Numbered from the stretch's first letter, positions 1 through 4,984 are shown. The stretch: 6,773 bases of DNA from Candidatus Pacearchaeota archaeon (GCA_026395775.1 JAPLYA010000084.1:1-6773), one strand, 5' to 3'. The notes: generated by a model not told the origin, from the sequence alone. Made by a program: numbers and translations.

Positions 1-1
1 C

Positions 2-238
2 AGTTATTTAAGAGATTTAATAAAAGCAGCTGGAAAAAGGGATATAGATAGAGCACATGGGTTAAATAGGGAATTCTCAGAAGCCTTTTTAAAAGAATCT
101 CCTACATTACCTGAAGATTTGCAAACAAGCTATAATTCGGCTAGAAATGCTGCTCTGGCTTCTCTATCAGAAGAAAACAGGGGATTGCTAAAGATAGCAA
201 GGAAAATATTCTCAAAAATTCCTAAACAGATAGAATAA
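2..238 (+). CDS. Hypothetical protein, C-terminal fragment (5' end outside window)
   Basis: An open frame enters from the left edge in frame 2 and ends at TAA 236-238, giving 78 residues that begin SYLRDLIKAAGKRDIDRAHG. The fragment is hydrophilic and predicted mostly helical, rich in Lys, Arg, Glu and Ala, with no membrane segment and no cysteine. I recognise no family motif. The other frames of the first 240 bases hold stops, for example TAG at 49-51 in frame 1, and the codon use looks like that of the neighbouring genes, so a real gene end is likely. Its stop lies one base before the TATA box of the next gene, so the two are probably separate transcription units on the same strand. Confidence 0.6.
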   Translation, partial: SYLRDLIKAAGKRDIDRAHGLNREFSEAFLKESPTLPEDLQTSYNSARNAALASLSEENRGLLKIARKIFSKIPKQIE

Positions 239-239
239 G

Positions 240-247
240 TTTATTAA
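240..247 (+). promoter_or_regulatory. TATA box of the alkD-like operon (leaderless)
   Basis: TTTATTAA, centred at 243.5, lies exactly 25.5 nt before the ATG at 269. That spacing puts the transcription start at or next to the start codon, as in archaeal leaderless genes. The same 8-mer at the same distance precedes lysS at 6224. A purine-rich stretch just upstream (agaataag) could serve as the BRE. No Shine-Dalgarno sequence precedes 269, which agrees with leaderless initiation. Confidence 0.65.
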
Positions 248-268
248 TTGGTTTAAATCTTAATTTTT

Positions 269-949
269 ATGAATATATCTGAAATTCGAGCAAGATTATC
301 AAGCTTAGGCGATAAAGAAAGAGCTGTAAACAGCAAGAGATATCTAAAATCGGATTATGATTTTTACGGACTTCGAGTTCCTGAACTTAGAAAAGTTGCT
401 AAAGAAATTAAGTTGGATTTTAACTCTAGCTTGAAGCTATTTGACCAATTATGGAATTCTGGGAATCATGAGGAGATGTCCTTGGCTTTATTCTTAATCA
501 ACAGGTATAAGAAAAGCCCGGAAGTTTGGGATTTTCTAGTTTCAAGATTGGCTAAAGCTAAAAGCTGGGATCATATTGACGAATTATCAAGCCACACCTT
601 AGGAGAAATTCTAGCTGAAAATTTGAGCTTGATTCCTGAAATAAAGAAACTTTTTAGTTCAAAAAATCCCTGGTTTAGAAGAACAAGCATTGTTTCTACT
701 TATCCACTAATAAAGAAAAATAAGCTTGAGTTAACTTTTCTTCTTGCTGAAAGACTTGCCTATGATGAAGATATCTATGTACAGAAAGCAGCTGGTTGGA
801 TGCTGAGAGAAGCTGGGAAAAAAGATAGACTGGCAACAAGAAACTTTATCATGAGTCATTTGAATATGAAAGCTGCTGCTTTCTCATATGCAACAGAGAA
901 AATGATTGAATTGAGGGGAATAAAGAAAGAGAAGGAGAAAAATGAATAA
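269..949 (+). CDS. AlkD-like DNA alkylation repair glycosylase (HEAT-like repeats)
   Basis: This 226-residue protein has the length and all-helical pattern of the DNA alkylation repair family (PF08713), which removes alkylated purines from DNA using a stack of HEAT-like repeats. Visible family marks are GLRVPELRKVAKEI near residues 34-47, SWDHIDELS at 99-107, WFRRTSIV at 135-142 and VQKAAGWMLREAGKKD at 171-186. W100, D104, R138 and W177 have nearly the spacing of the Trp/Asp/Arg/Trp active-site set known from Bacillus AlkD, so catalytic function is plausible. The C-terminus is a Lys/Glu tail. It is the first gene of an operon and its end overlaps the next start by 8 nt. The start at 269 is supported by the TATA box at 240-247. 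The lesion preference cannot be read from the sequence. Confidence 0.85.
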   Translation: MNISEIRARLSSLGDKERAVNSKRYLKSDYDFYGLRVPELRKVAKEIKLDFNSSLKLFDQLWNSGNHEEMSLALFLINRYKKSPEVWDFLVSRLAKAKSWDHIDELSSHTLGEILAENLSLIPEIKKLFSSKNPWFRRTSIVSTYPLIKKNKLELTFLLAERLAYDEDIYVQKAAGWMLREAGKKDRLATRNFIMSHLNMKAAAFSYATEKMIELRGIKKEKEKNE

Positions 950-1421
950 AATAAAAACAAGGGAAGAAATTAAAAAAATAGCCGAGAGATTAAGGCAGGA
1001 AGGTAAGATAATAGTGACAACAAACGGCAGTTTTGATATTATGCACTATGCACACGTTAATCTTCTAGAGAAAGCAAAAAATGAGGGAGATGTATTAATT
1101 GTTCTTTTGAATAGCGATTCTTCTATAAAAAGACAGAAGGGAGAAACAAGGCCAATTATTCCTGAAAATGAGAGAGCTAGAATGTTGGAAGCTTTGGAAA
1201 GTGTGGATTATGTTGTTATTTTTGCTGAAGATAAACCACTTGATTTACTAAGAGAAATTAAACCAAATAAACATATTAAAGGAGGAAGTTTTATTCTAGA
1301 GAGAATAAAAGAAGAAAAAGATTTGCTAGAAAGCTGGGGCGGGGAGTTTAAGAATTTTGAGCTGGAAGAGGGATTTTCAACAACAAACATAATTGAGAAA
1401 ATTTTGGAAAATGGAAAATAG
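942..1421 (+). CDS. RfaE/HldE C-domain-like nucleotidyltransferase (cytidylyltransferase superfamily)
   Basis: This 159-residue single-domain protein belongs to the HxGH-type nucleotidyltransferase superfamily. It most resembles the adenylyltransferase half of HldE/RfaE, which transfers a nucleotide to a sugar phosphate. Marks in order are VTTNGSFDIMHYAH at residues 25-38 (phosphate-binding loop), ENERARMLEALESVDYVVIF at 75-94, EDKPLDLLREIKP at 96-108, HIKGG at 111-115 and GFSTTNIIEKI at 144-154 (the STT element). Two normally conserved positions differ: GCFD is GSFD, and HxGH is HYAH, with Ala37 for Gly. Archaeal relatives include FAD synthetase RibL and glycerol-phosphate cytidylyltransferases, so the substrate is open; the STT tail and the VDYVVIF..D..PL stretch favour the RfaE type. 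The ATG at 942 lies within the alkD-like gene's end, after a GGAG 4 nt upstream, so translation is probably coupled. Confidence 0.8.
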   Translation: MNKIKTREEIKKIAERLRQEGKIIVTTNGSFDIMHYAHVNLLEKAKNEGDVLIVLLNSDSSIKRQKGETRPIIPENERARMLEALESVDYVVIFAEDKPLDLLREIKPNKHIKGGSFILERIKEEKDLLESWGGEFKNFELEEGFSTTNIIEKILENGK

Positions 1422-2250
1422 AACGATACAAGAACTGCTTGAATTTGGAATTATTAATTTAGATAAGCCCAATAATTATACCAGCTTTCAAGCTGCTGAG
1501 ATTGCTGGGAGAATTTTAGGATTAAGAAAATTTTCACATTTTGGAACCCTTGATCCTAAGGTTACTGGTGTACTGCCTATTGCTTTGAATAGAGCTTGCA
1601 AGCTAACTGGCTGGTTTATGAAGAAAAACAAAACATATGTTGGAGTTATGAAGATTCATAAGCCAATTGAAGAAGCCAAGTTAAAGCAAGAAATGGCTAA
1701 GTTTGTTGGAAAGATTATGCAGATGCCGCCTGTTAAATCAAGAGTTAAAAGACAAGAAAGACAAAGAGAAGTTTATTCCTGGGATATTTTGGAAATTGAT
1801 TCAAGTAAAAATCAAGTTTTATTTTCTTGTGAAGTTGAAGCAGGAACTTATATAAGAAAATTAATTTCGGATTTGGGAGATAAAATTGGAGGAAGCCATA
1901 TGCTTGAACTGAGAAGAACAAAAGCTGGGATTTTCTCTGAAAATGATAAAAATTTTATCGACATGTATAACTTAGAAAAAATAAAAGATGATGAAGAAAA
2001 ATTAAGAGAAATAATAATTCCGGCTGATGAAGCAATAAGAAAAATTTTGCCAACTGTTTTTGTAAAAAAAGAGGCTGAAAAAAATCTTTTAACTGGCAAG
2101 CCGATTTTTAGTGATGATTTAGAAGGAAAAGAGTTTGATAAACTTGAAGATAAAGCAGAATTTGCTGTTTTTTCAGATAGGTTTATAGGAATATACAAGA
2201 AAGTTAATGAAGGCGAGATTTTGGCTCTTTCTCTTTGGGTAAGGAACTAG
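1411..2250 (+). CDS. cbf5: Cbf5/TruB-family tRNA/rRNA pseudouridine synthase with PUA domain
   Basis: Cbf5 converts uridine to pseudouridine in rRNA as the catalytic subunit of H/ACA RNPs (with Nop10, L7Ae, Gar1), and in archaea it can also act on tRNA U55. From ATG 1411 the protein has 279 residues. Marks are TIQELLEFGIINLDKP (5-20), the catalytic loop SHFGTLDPKVTGVLP (42-56) with catalytic Asp48, KKNKTYVGVM (71-80), MPPVKSRVKR (105-114) and GTYIRKLISDLG (145-156). A PUA-like tail covers about 214-279. The loop is usually GHSGTLDP; here G and S are replaced by S and F. It lacks part of the N-terminal extension of the usual 330-residue archaeal form. A TTG at 1393 lies in frame, but ATG 1411 starts exactly where homology to the TruB fold begins and overlaps the previous gene by 11 nt, typical of coupled genes. 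Confidence 0.88.
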   Translation: MENRTIQELLEFGIINLDKPNNYTSFQAAEIAGRILGLRKFSHFGTLDPKVTGVLPIALNRACKLTGWFMKKNKTYVGVMKIHKPIEEAKLKQEMAKFVGKIMQMPPVKSRVKRQERQREVYSWDILEIDSSKNQVLFSCEVEAGTYIRKLISDLGDKIGGSHMLELRRTKAGIFSENDKNFIDMYNLEKIKDDEEKLREIIIPADEAIRKILPTVFVKKEAEKNLLTGKPIFSDDLEGKEFDKLEDKAEFAVFSDRFIGIYKKVNEGEILALSLWVRN

Positions 2251-2413
2251 CATATTTTCTTATTCCCTGAATTAAAACCGTCCCTCCAAGAACAATTCCT
2301 AAAAGTAAAATATAATCAACTGAGCAACTGTTTTCTACTGTTGCTTCAACACGCCTTACTGCTTCTGGTAAATCTGGCATACAGTTTAGCATATAAGTTA
2401 ATGCTGGAACCAT
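2204..2413 (-). CDS. Small single-pass membrane protein, unknown function
   Basis: The 69-residue product has a hydrophilic N-terminus, one clear transmembrane segment at about residues 33-51 (VDYILLLGIVLGGTVLIQG) and a basic tail (RKYASSLPKEKEPKSRLH). The positive-inside rule predicts the C-terminus in the cytoplasm and the N-terminus outside. Two cysteines (11 and 30) would face out. I recognise no family. The last 14 codons and the stop run antisense through the end of cbf5, a 47-nt tail-to-tail overlap. Support that it is real is the perfectly placed TATA box (CTTAAAAA read on the minus strand, 25.5 nt before its ATG) and the Gly-rich membrane helix. In-frame ATGs at codons 8 and 12 are alternative starts, but only the first fits the promoter. 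Confidence 0.6.
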   Translation of the reverse strand: MVPALTYMLNCMPDLPEAVRRVEATVENSCSVDYILLLGIVLGGTVLIQGIRKYASSLPKEKEPKSRLH

Positions 2414-2434
2414 ATATAACTTAATTCGGGAAGC

Positions 2435-2442
2435 TTTTTAAG
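2435..2442. promoter_or_regulatory. Shared bidirectional TATA box between two divergent leaderless genes
   Basis: The 8-mer reads TTTTTAAG on plus and CTTAAAAA on minus and sits in a nearly symmetric context (AAGCTTTTTAAGGCTT). Its centre, 2438.5, is 25.5 nt from the trmY ATG at 2464 and also 25.5 nt from the minus-strand ATG at 2413. The minus reading is the better match to the archaeal consensus, and the same CCTTAAAAAG 10-mer recurs at 5104-5113. Whether one box really fires both ways is inference. Confidence 0.6.
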
Positions 2443-2463
2443 GCTTTATATTCTAGAGTGTAT

Positions 2464-3078
2464 ATGAGGCATATTGTTTATTATTCAAGCAAAGCCAGAA
2501 CTAGTGGCAACTTCGATGATTTGATGAAAGCAGGAAGAATGGATATTGTGTGCCATGTTGTTGTAAATGCTTTTTTCTTAAGCAACAGTTTAAGAGAAGA
2601 TGTAAAGCTGCATTTGGTTTTTGCTGGGCCCCCTGACCCTGTAAAGCATATTGAAATTCAGGTTAGGTCAAATGATGGCTTGCCTAAAACAGGCAATGAT
2701 GTGGGAAGTTTAGATATAAGCAAGAAAGATGTTGCTGGTTTGATTAAAAGAATGCTATATAAGTATAAAGAAGGGAAGAAAACAGAGGTTTTTTCTGGCT
2801 GCTGGATTGAAAAAAGGCCATTGCTAAAAGTTATCAAAGATTTAGAAGAGCAAGGACTTGAGATATATGTTCTTGATAAGCAGGGAGAAAATATTCGAGA
2901 TCTTAAGTTTGAGAAAGATGCTGTTTTTGTTTTGGGGGATCATGAGGGCCTGCCTAGAGCTGAATTAAAAAGGCTAAAGCAACAAGCTAAGCTAATAAGC
3001 CTAGGAAAGAGAATGTATTTTGCAAGCCAATCTGTGACTATTCTGAATCATGAGCTTGATATGCGAGAGTTATTTTGA
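2464..3078 (+). CDS. trmY: tRNA (pseudouridine-54 N1)-methyltransferase TrmY (DUF358, SPOUT class)
   Basis: TrmY methylates N1 of pseudouridine 54 in the T-loop of archaeal tRNA using S-adenosylmethionine, after Pus10 makes the pseudouridine. The 204-residue product matches the family in length and order: MRHIVYYSSKA at the start, AGRMDIVCHVVVNAFFLSN (23-41), REDVKLHLVF (44-53), and the C-terminal SPOUT knot with FVLGDHEGLPRAEL and LISLGKRMYFASQSVTILNHELDM. The GDHEGLP loop binds the cofactor in this class. A GTG at 2458 is in frame, but ATG 2464 matches the usual MR start and fits the TATA spacing exactly, so it is preferred. Positions where I recall Cys in other members read SQS here. It lies close to cbf5, another tRNA T-arm enzyme, but is separately promoted. 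Confidence 0.88.
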   Translation: MRHIVYYSSKARTSGNFDDLMKAGRMDIVCHVVVNAFFLSNSLREDVKLHLVFAGPPDPVKHIEIQVRSNDGLPKTGNDVGSLDISKKDVAGLIKRMLYKYKEGKKTEVFSGCWIEKRPLLKVIKDLEEQGLEIYVLDKQGENIRDLKFEKDAVFVLGDHEGLPRAELKRLKQQAKLISLGKRMYFASQSVTILNHELDMRELF

Positions 3079-3243
3079 GAATTAAAAGAAAAACTTATTC
3101 GCCGCAGGGTTGTGGGTCTTCATTTGCTTAATTAACCCAATTGCTTACTCCAATGCTAAGTATACTGAAATAGTTTTATTTTTATCAATAAAAAATAAAA
3201 ATTAATTAAATTGGGCTATTTCTCCACAAATTTAAGAAATAAA
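3079..3243. other. Intergenic region between convergent units, with possible pseudoknot
   Basis: No gene is seen here. A relatively GC-rich patch (3101-3118, with GCCGCAGGG) stands out from the AT-rich surroundings. The stretch holds the terminator-like hairpin listed separately. Two further 7-bp pairings are CCCAATT 3136-3142 with AATTGGG 3209-3215, and GAAATAG 3167-3173 with CTATTTC 3216-3222. They cross, and their 3' strands adjoin, so they could form an H-type pseudoknot enclosing the hairpin. In such AT-rich DNA chance is a real alternative. Confidence 0.4.
3174..3200. terminator. AT-only hairpin, probable bidirectional terminator
   Basis: TTTTATTTTTA (3174-3184), loop TCAA, then TAAAAAATAAAA (3189-3200) pair along their length with one bulged A. 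Read on either strand the hairpin gives T-rich runs, which archaeal RNA polymerase uses for termination. It lies about 100 nt after the trmY stop and about 45 nt after the stop of the minus-strand micro-gene, so it could end both converging units. GAAATAG/CTATTTC (3167-3173/3216-3222) may extend its base. Confidence 0.5.
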
Positions 3244-3387
3244 CTAAAATCTTCCTCTGAATTCTTGCTGCTGTCGTTCTCTAATCAAAAAGTCCATTTC
3301 AGTAGCTGAAACTCCGAGGTCTCTTAAGATTTCTAGCTCTTCTTTCAAATCTGTTTTCAAATCACGAAACCCTTTTTGCTTTTTCAT
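3244..3387 (-). CDS. Micro-protein of 47 residues, unknown function
   Basis: The minus strand reads ATG at 3387-3385 to TAG at 3246-3244. The product starts MKKQKGFRDLKTDLKEELEI and ends in RERQQQEFRGRF. It is highly charged and predicted almost wholly helical, with a heptad-like hydrophobic pattern (L14, L18, L21, L24, then M31, L34, I35), so a short coiled coil or dimerising helix is plausible. There is no signal peptide or cysteine. The ATG is preceded by GAAGG 6 nt upstream and overlaps the TGA of the 24-codon ORF before it by ATGA, the usual sign of two coupled genes. I recognise no family. A regulator or antitoxin-like peptide is a guess from size, charge and the palindromes upstream, not from homology. 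Confidence 0.55.
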   Translation of the reverse strand: MKKQKGFRDLKTDLKEELEILRDLGVSATEMDFLIRERQQQEFRGRF

Positions 3388-3458
3388 TTTAAACCTTCTT
3401 TGAAGTCTTCAAAAACTTTTAGTTTTTGATAGTGCTCAGGAATTTGCATTCCTGACAT
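3384..3458 (-). CDS. Micro-ORF of 24 residues upstream of the 47-residue gene
   Basis: ATG at 3458-3456 to TGA at 3386-3384, encoding MSGMQIPEHYQKLKVFEDF plus five more residues. The TGA overlaps the ATG of the 47-residue gene by 4 nt. A minus-strand TATA-like box (ATAAAATA, 3493-3486) would start transcription only a few bases before this ATG. Against it, the ORF is very short and two of three strong palindromes run through it, so the stretch may be a leader or operator rather than a gene. ATG codon 4 is an alternative start. Confidence 0.35.
   Translation of the reverse strand: MSGMQIPEHYQKLKVFEDFKEGLK
3409..3429. repeat. Perfect dyad 3 (9-bp arms, 3-nt centre)
   Basis: TCAAAAACT (3409-3417), TTT, AGTTTTTGA (3421-3429). 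It is the innermost of three consecutive perfect dyads upstream of the 47-residue gene. Its arm begins with CAAAAA, related to CAGAAA and CAGGAA in the other two. All pairs are Watson-Crick, which suits a protein-binding site as well as an RNA hairpin. Confidence 0.6.
3436..3455. repeat. Perfect dyad 2 (8-bp arms, 4-nt centre)
   Basis: TCAGGAAT (3436-3443), TTGC, ATTCCTGA (3448-3455). Its centre is 30 bp from that of dyad 1 and 26.5 bp from that of dyad 3. On the minus strand it covers codons 2-8 of the 24-codon ORF, just inside the presumed transcription start. Confidence 0.6.
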
Positions 3459-3464
3459 TAAAAG

Positions 3465-3486
3465 ACAGAAAATTTCAATTTTCTGT
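3465..3486. repeat. Perfect dyad 1 (10-bp arms, 2-nt centre), operator-like
   Basis: ACAGAAAATT (3465-3474), TC, AATTTTCTGT (3477-3486). It fills the gap between the minus-strand TATA-like box (3486-3493) and the expected start site near 3464. Archaeal repressors commonly bind at this position to block polymerase recruitment. Reading it as an operator is inference. Confidence 0.6.
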
Positions 3487-3493
3487 ATTTTAT
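3486..3493. promoter_or_regulatory. TATA-like box, possibly bidirectional
   Basis: On the minus strand the box reads ATAAAATA after a purine-rich, BRE-like AAGGAG. It would start transcription near 3464, six nt before the 24-codon ORF. On the plus strand (TATTTTAT) the same box would start near 3515, just where the long 5' hairpin of the candidate RNA begins. Both readings rest on position only. Confidence 0.4.
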
Positions 3494-3514
3494 CTCCTTT
3501 TTCTCACGAAGTTA

Positions 3515-3961
3515 AACCTTAGAAGGGTTGATCAAGCATTCAAAGAGTTGCTGATCAACCCATTCTAGGTAAAAGAGGTGAGCGTGACTCCCCTTAGTCA
3601 GAGGAGGCAAATGAAATTAACTTTTAGTTAATATACCTAGAAAAATGCTTTTTAAAGCAGTTGTGAAAAGCTGTTCAAGAGAGATGTTCTTGATGTTAAA
3701 TCCACAAGGTTTTTAAACTAAGAAAGCATTTATCGTCGAAGAGAAAATAATTGGGTGAGATTTGATAATTGAGAGTTAAATACTAAACTCTTTAATTGCA
3801 AGAAAAATCGTTGTTGGTTGGATTAATTAAGCTTGAAACCAATATTAAATAATAATTGAGAGGTAAAAAAAACTTATGATACGCGGGGAAATTGAAGTTC
3901 ATAGGTTAAAATAGGTCAATGAAACCTTACAATCTGTAACTAAAATAGCCTATAGTTTACC
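3515..3961 (+). ncRNA. Candidate structured non-coding RNA (unrecognised)
   Basis: This stretch has no credible gene but many strong pairings. They are: 3525-3534/3552-3561 (10 bp, GGGTTGATCA), extended outward by 3517-3524/3563-3569 with bulges; 3563-3571/3634-3642 (9 bp, TTCTAGGTA); 3585-3589/3596-3600; 3616-3622/3626-3632 (7 bp, TTT loop); 3643-3651/3723-3731 (9 bp, AAATGCTTT), enclosing 3661-3665/3703-3707 and 3675-3680/3688-3693; 3767-3777/3786-3797; 3814-3819/3837-3842; and 3904-3915/3949-3961. G-U pairs in the 3766-3798 helix favour the plus strand. The second helix competes with the outer part of the first, so a switch is possible. I see no RNase P, SRP, tRNA or C/D-box hallmarks. The ends are guesses, and a long structured 5' UTR of the gene at 3992 is an alternative. 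Confidence 0.4.
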
Positions 3962-3991
3962 AATAAATTCAACAAAAGGACAAACTAAAAA

Positions 3992-4669
3992 ATGAAACTT
4001 GTTTTTACACCAGATTGGTTTATGAATGCAGATGTGCTAATCGAAGGTTTTAGCTTTCTAGTATTGACTGCTTTTTTCTTTTTATGTTACAGATATTACA
4101 AACTTAACAAGAAAAAGAATTTTCTCTACCTTGGTTTTGGATTCTTGCTCATTGCTCTGGCTCAGCTCTCGGTTATATTGACTAAGTTTGTTTTATATTA
4201 TGATACCACATTTACACAGCAGGTTGGGCAGCTGATTATAACAAGTCATGTTGTTAATTCTGTTGATATATTTTATTATATTGGATTCTTCTTTCAAAAG
4301 TTTTTAACATTGGCTGGATTTTATATTATCTATAGACTACCAAAGAAAAATTTTGGAGATGTTCTGCTTGCAGGATACTTTTTGATAATCTCTGCTGTAT
4401 TTAGTGTTAAAGCAGAATATGTTTATCATATAACCGTCCTTGTACTGCTTGTGATGATAATTAGGAACTATTATGACATTTATATTAAAAATAAATCTGC
4501 AAATACAAAGATGCTGATTACAGCATTTGTAATTCTAGCTCTAGGACACTTAACAGGGATTCTAGCAGAAATTCAGTTTTTTTATGTTCTTGGAAACCTC
4601 CTAGAATTGGCAAGCTACATTATGCTTCTGGCATTGATAATTAAAATAATAAAAATAAAACGGAGATAA
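3992..4669 (+). CDS. Seven-TM integral membrane protein, unknown function
   Basis: The 225-residue product has about seven hydrophobic helices near residues 15-34, 43-68, 91-115, 121-138, 143-162, 171-190 and 195-221, joined by short basic loops (KLNKKKN, RLPKKN, KNKSANTK). By the positive-inside rule these loops lie in the cytoplasm. The tail IKIIKIKRR is also cytoplasmic, with the N-terminus outside. No catalytic motif is visible. The winged-helix gene starts 1 nt after its stop. Similar membrane-protein/wHTH pairs are, to my recollection, common in DPANN genomes and suggest a sensor-regulator pair, but that is inference. Only a weak AT-rich element (AATAAATT, 3962-3969) sits at leaderless distance, so it may instead have a long 5' UTR including the structured region upstream. 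Confidence 0.75.
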   Translation: MKLVFTPDWFMNADVLIEGFSFLVLTAFFFLCYRYYKLNKKKNFLYLGFGFLLIALAQLSVILTKFVLYYDTTFTQQVGQLIITSHVVNSVDIFYYIGFFFQKFLTLAGFYIIYRLPKKNFGDVLLAGYFLIISAVFSVKAEYVYHITVLVLLVMIIRNYYDIYIKNKSANTKMLITAFVILALGHLTGILAEIQFFYVLGNLLELASYIMLLALIIKIIKIKRR

Positions 4670-4670
4670 A

Positions 4671-4970
4671 ATGGAAAGGAAGAGAGGGAGAATGGAAATT
4701 ATTTCTGACATCCTTGCAATTATACAAGACAAGAAAGGTAAAATTAAACCTACACATCTGATGTACAAAGCTAACTTGAGTCATAAGCAGATGAAACTTT
4801 ATCTTGAAGATCTAGAAAAAAACAAGCTAATAGAGAAAAATCAAATAGAAGACAAGCAACTAATAGCTATAACAAAGAAAGGAAGAGATTTCTATGCCAA
4901 ATACAGACAGATGAAAGCTTTTGAGGAACTGTGCAATTTAGTGGGCATCCGGAAGTTAAGGTTGCATTGA
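4671..4970 (+). CDS. Winged-helix DNA-binding protein (PF14947/ArnR1-like)
   Basis: The 99-residue protein matches the small archaeal winged-helix family. The opening KRGRMEIISDILAIIQ forms the first helix, KPTHLMYKANLSHKQMKLYL is the helix-turn-helix with the family's T.LMYKANLS..Q core, LEKNKLIEK leads into the wing, and IAITKKGRDFYAKYRQM is the wing strand and last helix. Such proteins are presumed transcription regulators. The first ATG, 4671, is preferred over ATG 4692 because the family usually includes the KR.R residues before the first helix and because GGAG lies 5 nt upstream. It is coupled to the seven-TM gene and may act on signals from it. The final residues (VGIRKLRLH) read through a region that is also open in another frame. 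Confidence 0.82.
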   Translation: MERKRGRMEIISDILAIIQDKKGKIKPTHLMYKANLSHKQMKLYLEDLEKNKLIEKNQIEDKQLIAITKKGRDFYAKYRQMKAFEELCNLVGIRKLRLH

Positions 4971-4984
4971 AGTTGGTGGGCAGT

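Noticed and set aside
1393..1410. TTG start for Cbf5 giving six extra residues
   Set aside because: These residues overlap the previous gene more deeply and have no family match; ATG 1411 is closer to the conserved start and is a normal codon.
1848..2198. 116-codon minus-strand ORF opposite cbf5
   Set aside because: It is a shadow of the conserved Cbf5 frame, with Ser/Phe-rich composition and no promoter.
2458..2463. GTG start for TrmY giving two extra residues (MY)
   Set aside because: ATG 2464 fits the TATA spacing exactly and the family's usual MR start.
3584..3631. Leader ORF of 15 codons from GTG 3584 (or 6 codons from ATG 3611, MKLTFS, after GGAGG), echoing the MKLVFT start of the gene at 3992
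   Set aside because: It is very short, its Shine-Dalgarno spacing is only 3 nt, and it lies within strong RNA pairings. The likeness to MKLVFT is probably chance.
3515..3961. RNase P RNA, SRP RNA or a tRNA in the gene-poor stretch
   Set aside because: I looked on both strands for the RNase P P4 core (GAGGAAAGUC-like), the SRP helix 8 GGAA/AGCA pattern and a GGTTCGAATCC T-arm, and found none.
3079..3991. Insertion sequence or CRISPR array
   Set aside because: There is no transposase fragment, no terminal inverted repeats with target duplications and no regularly spaced direct repeats. The palindromes differ in sequence and arm length.
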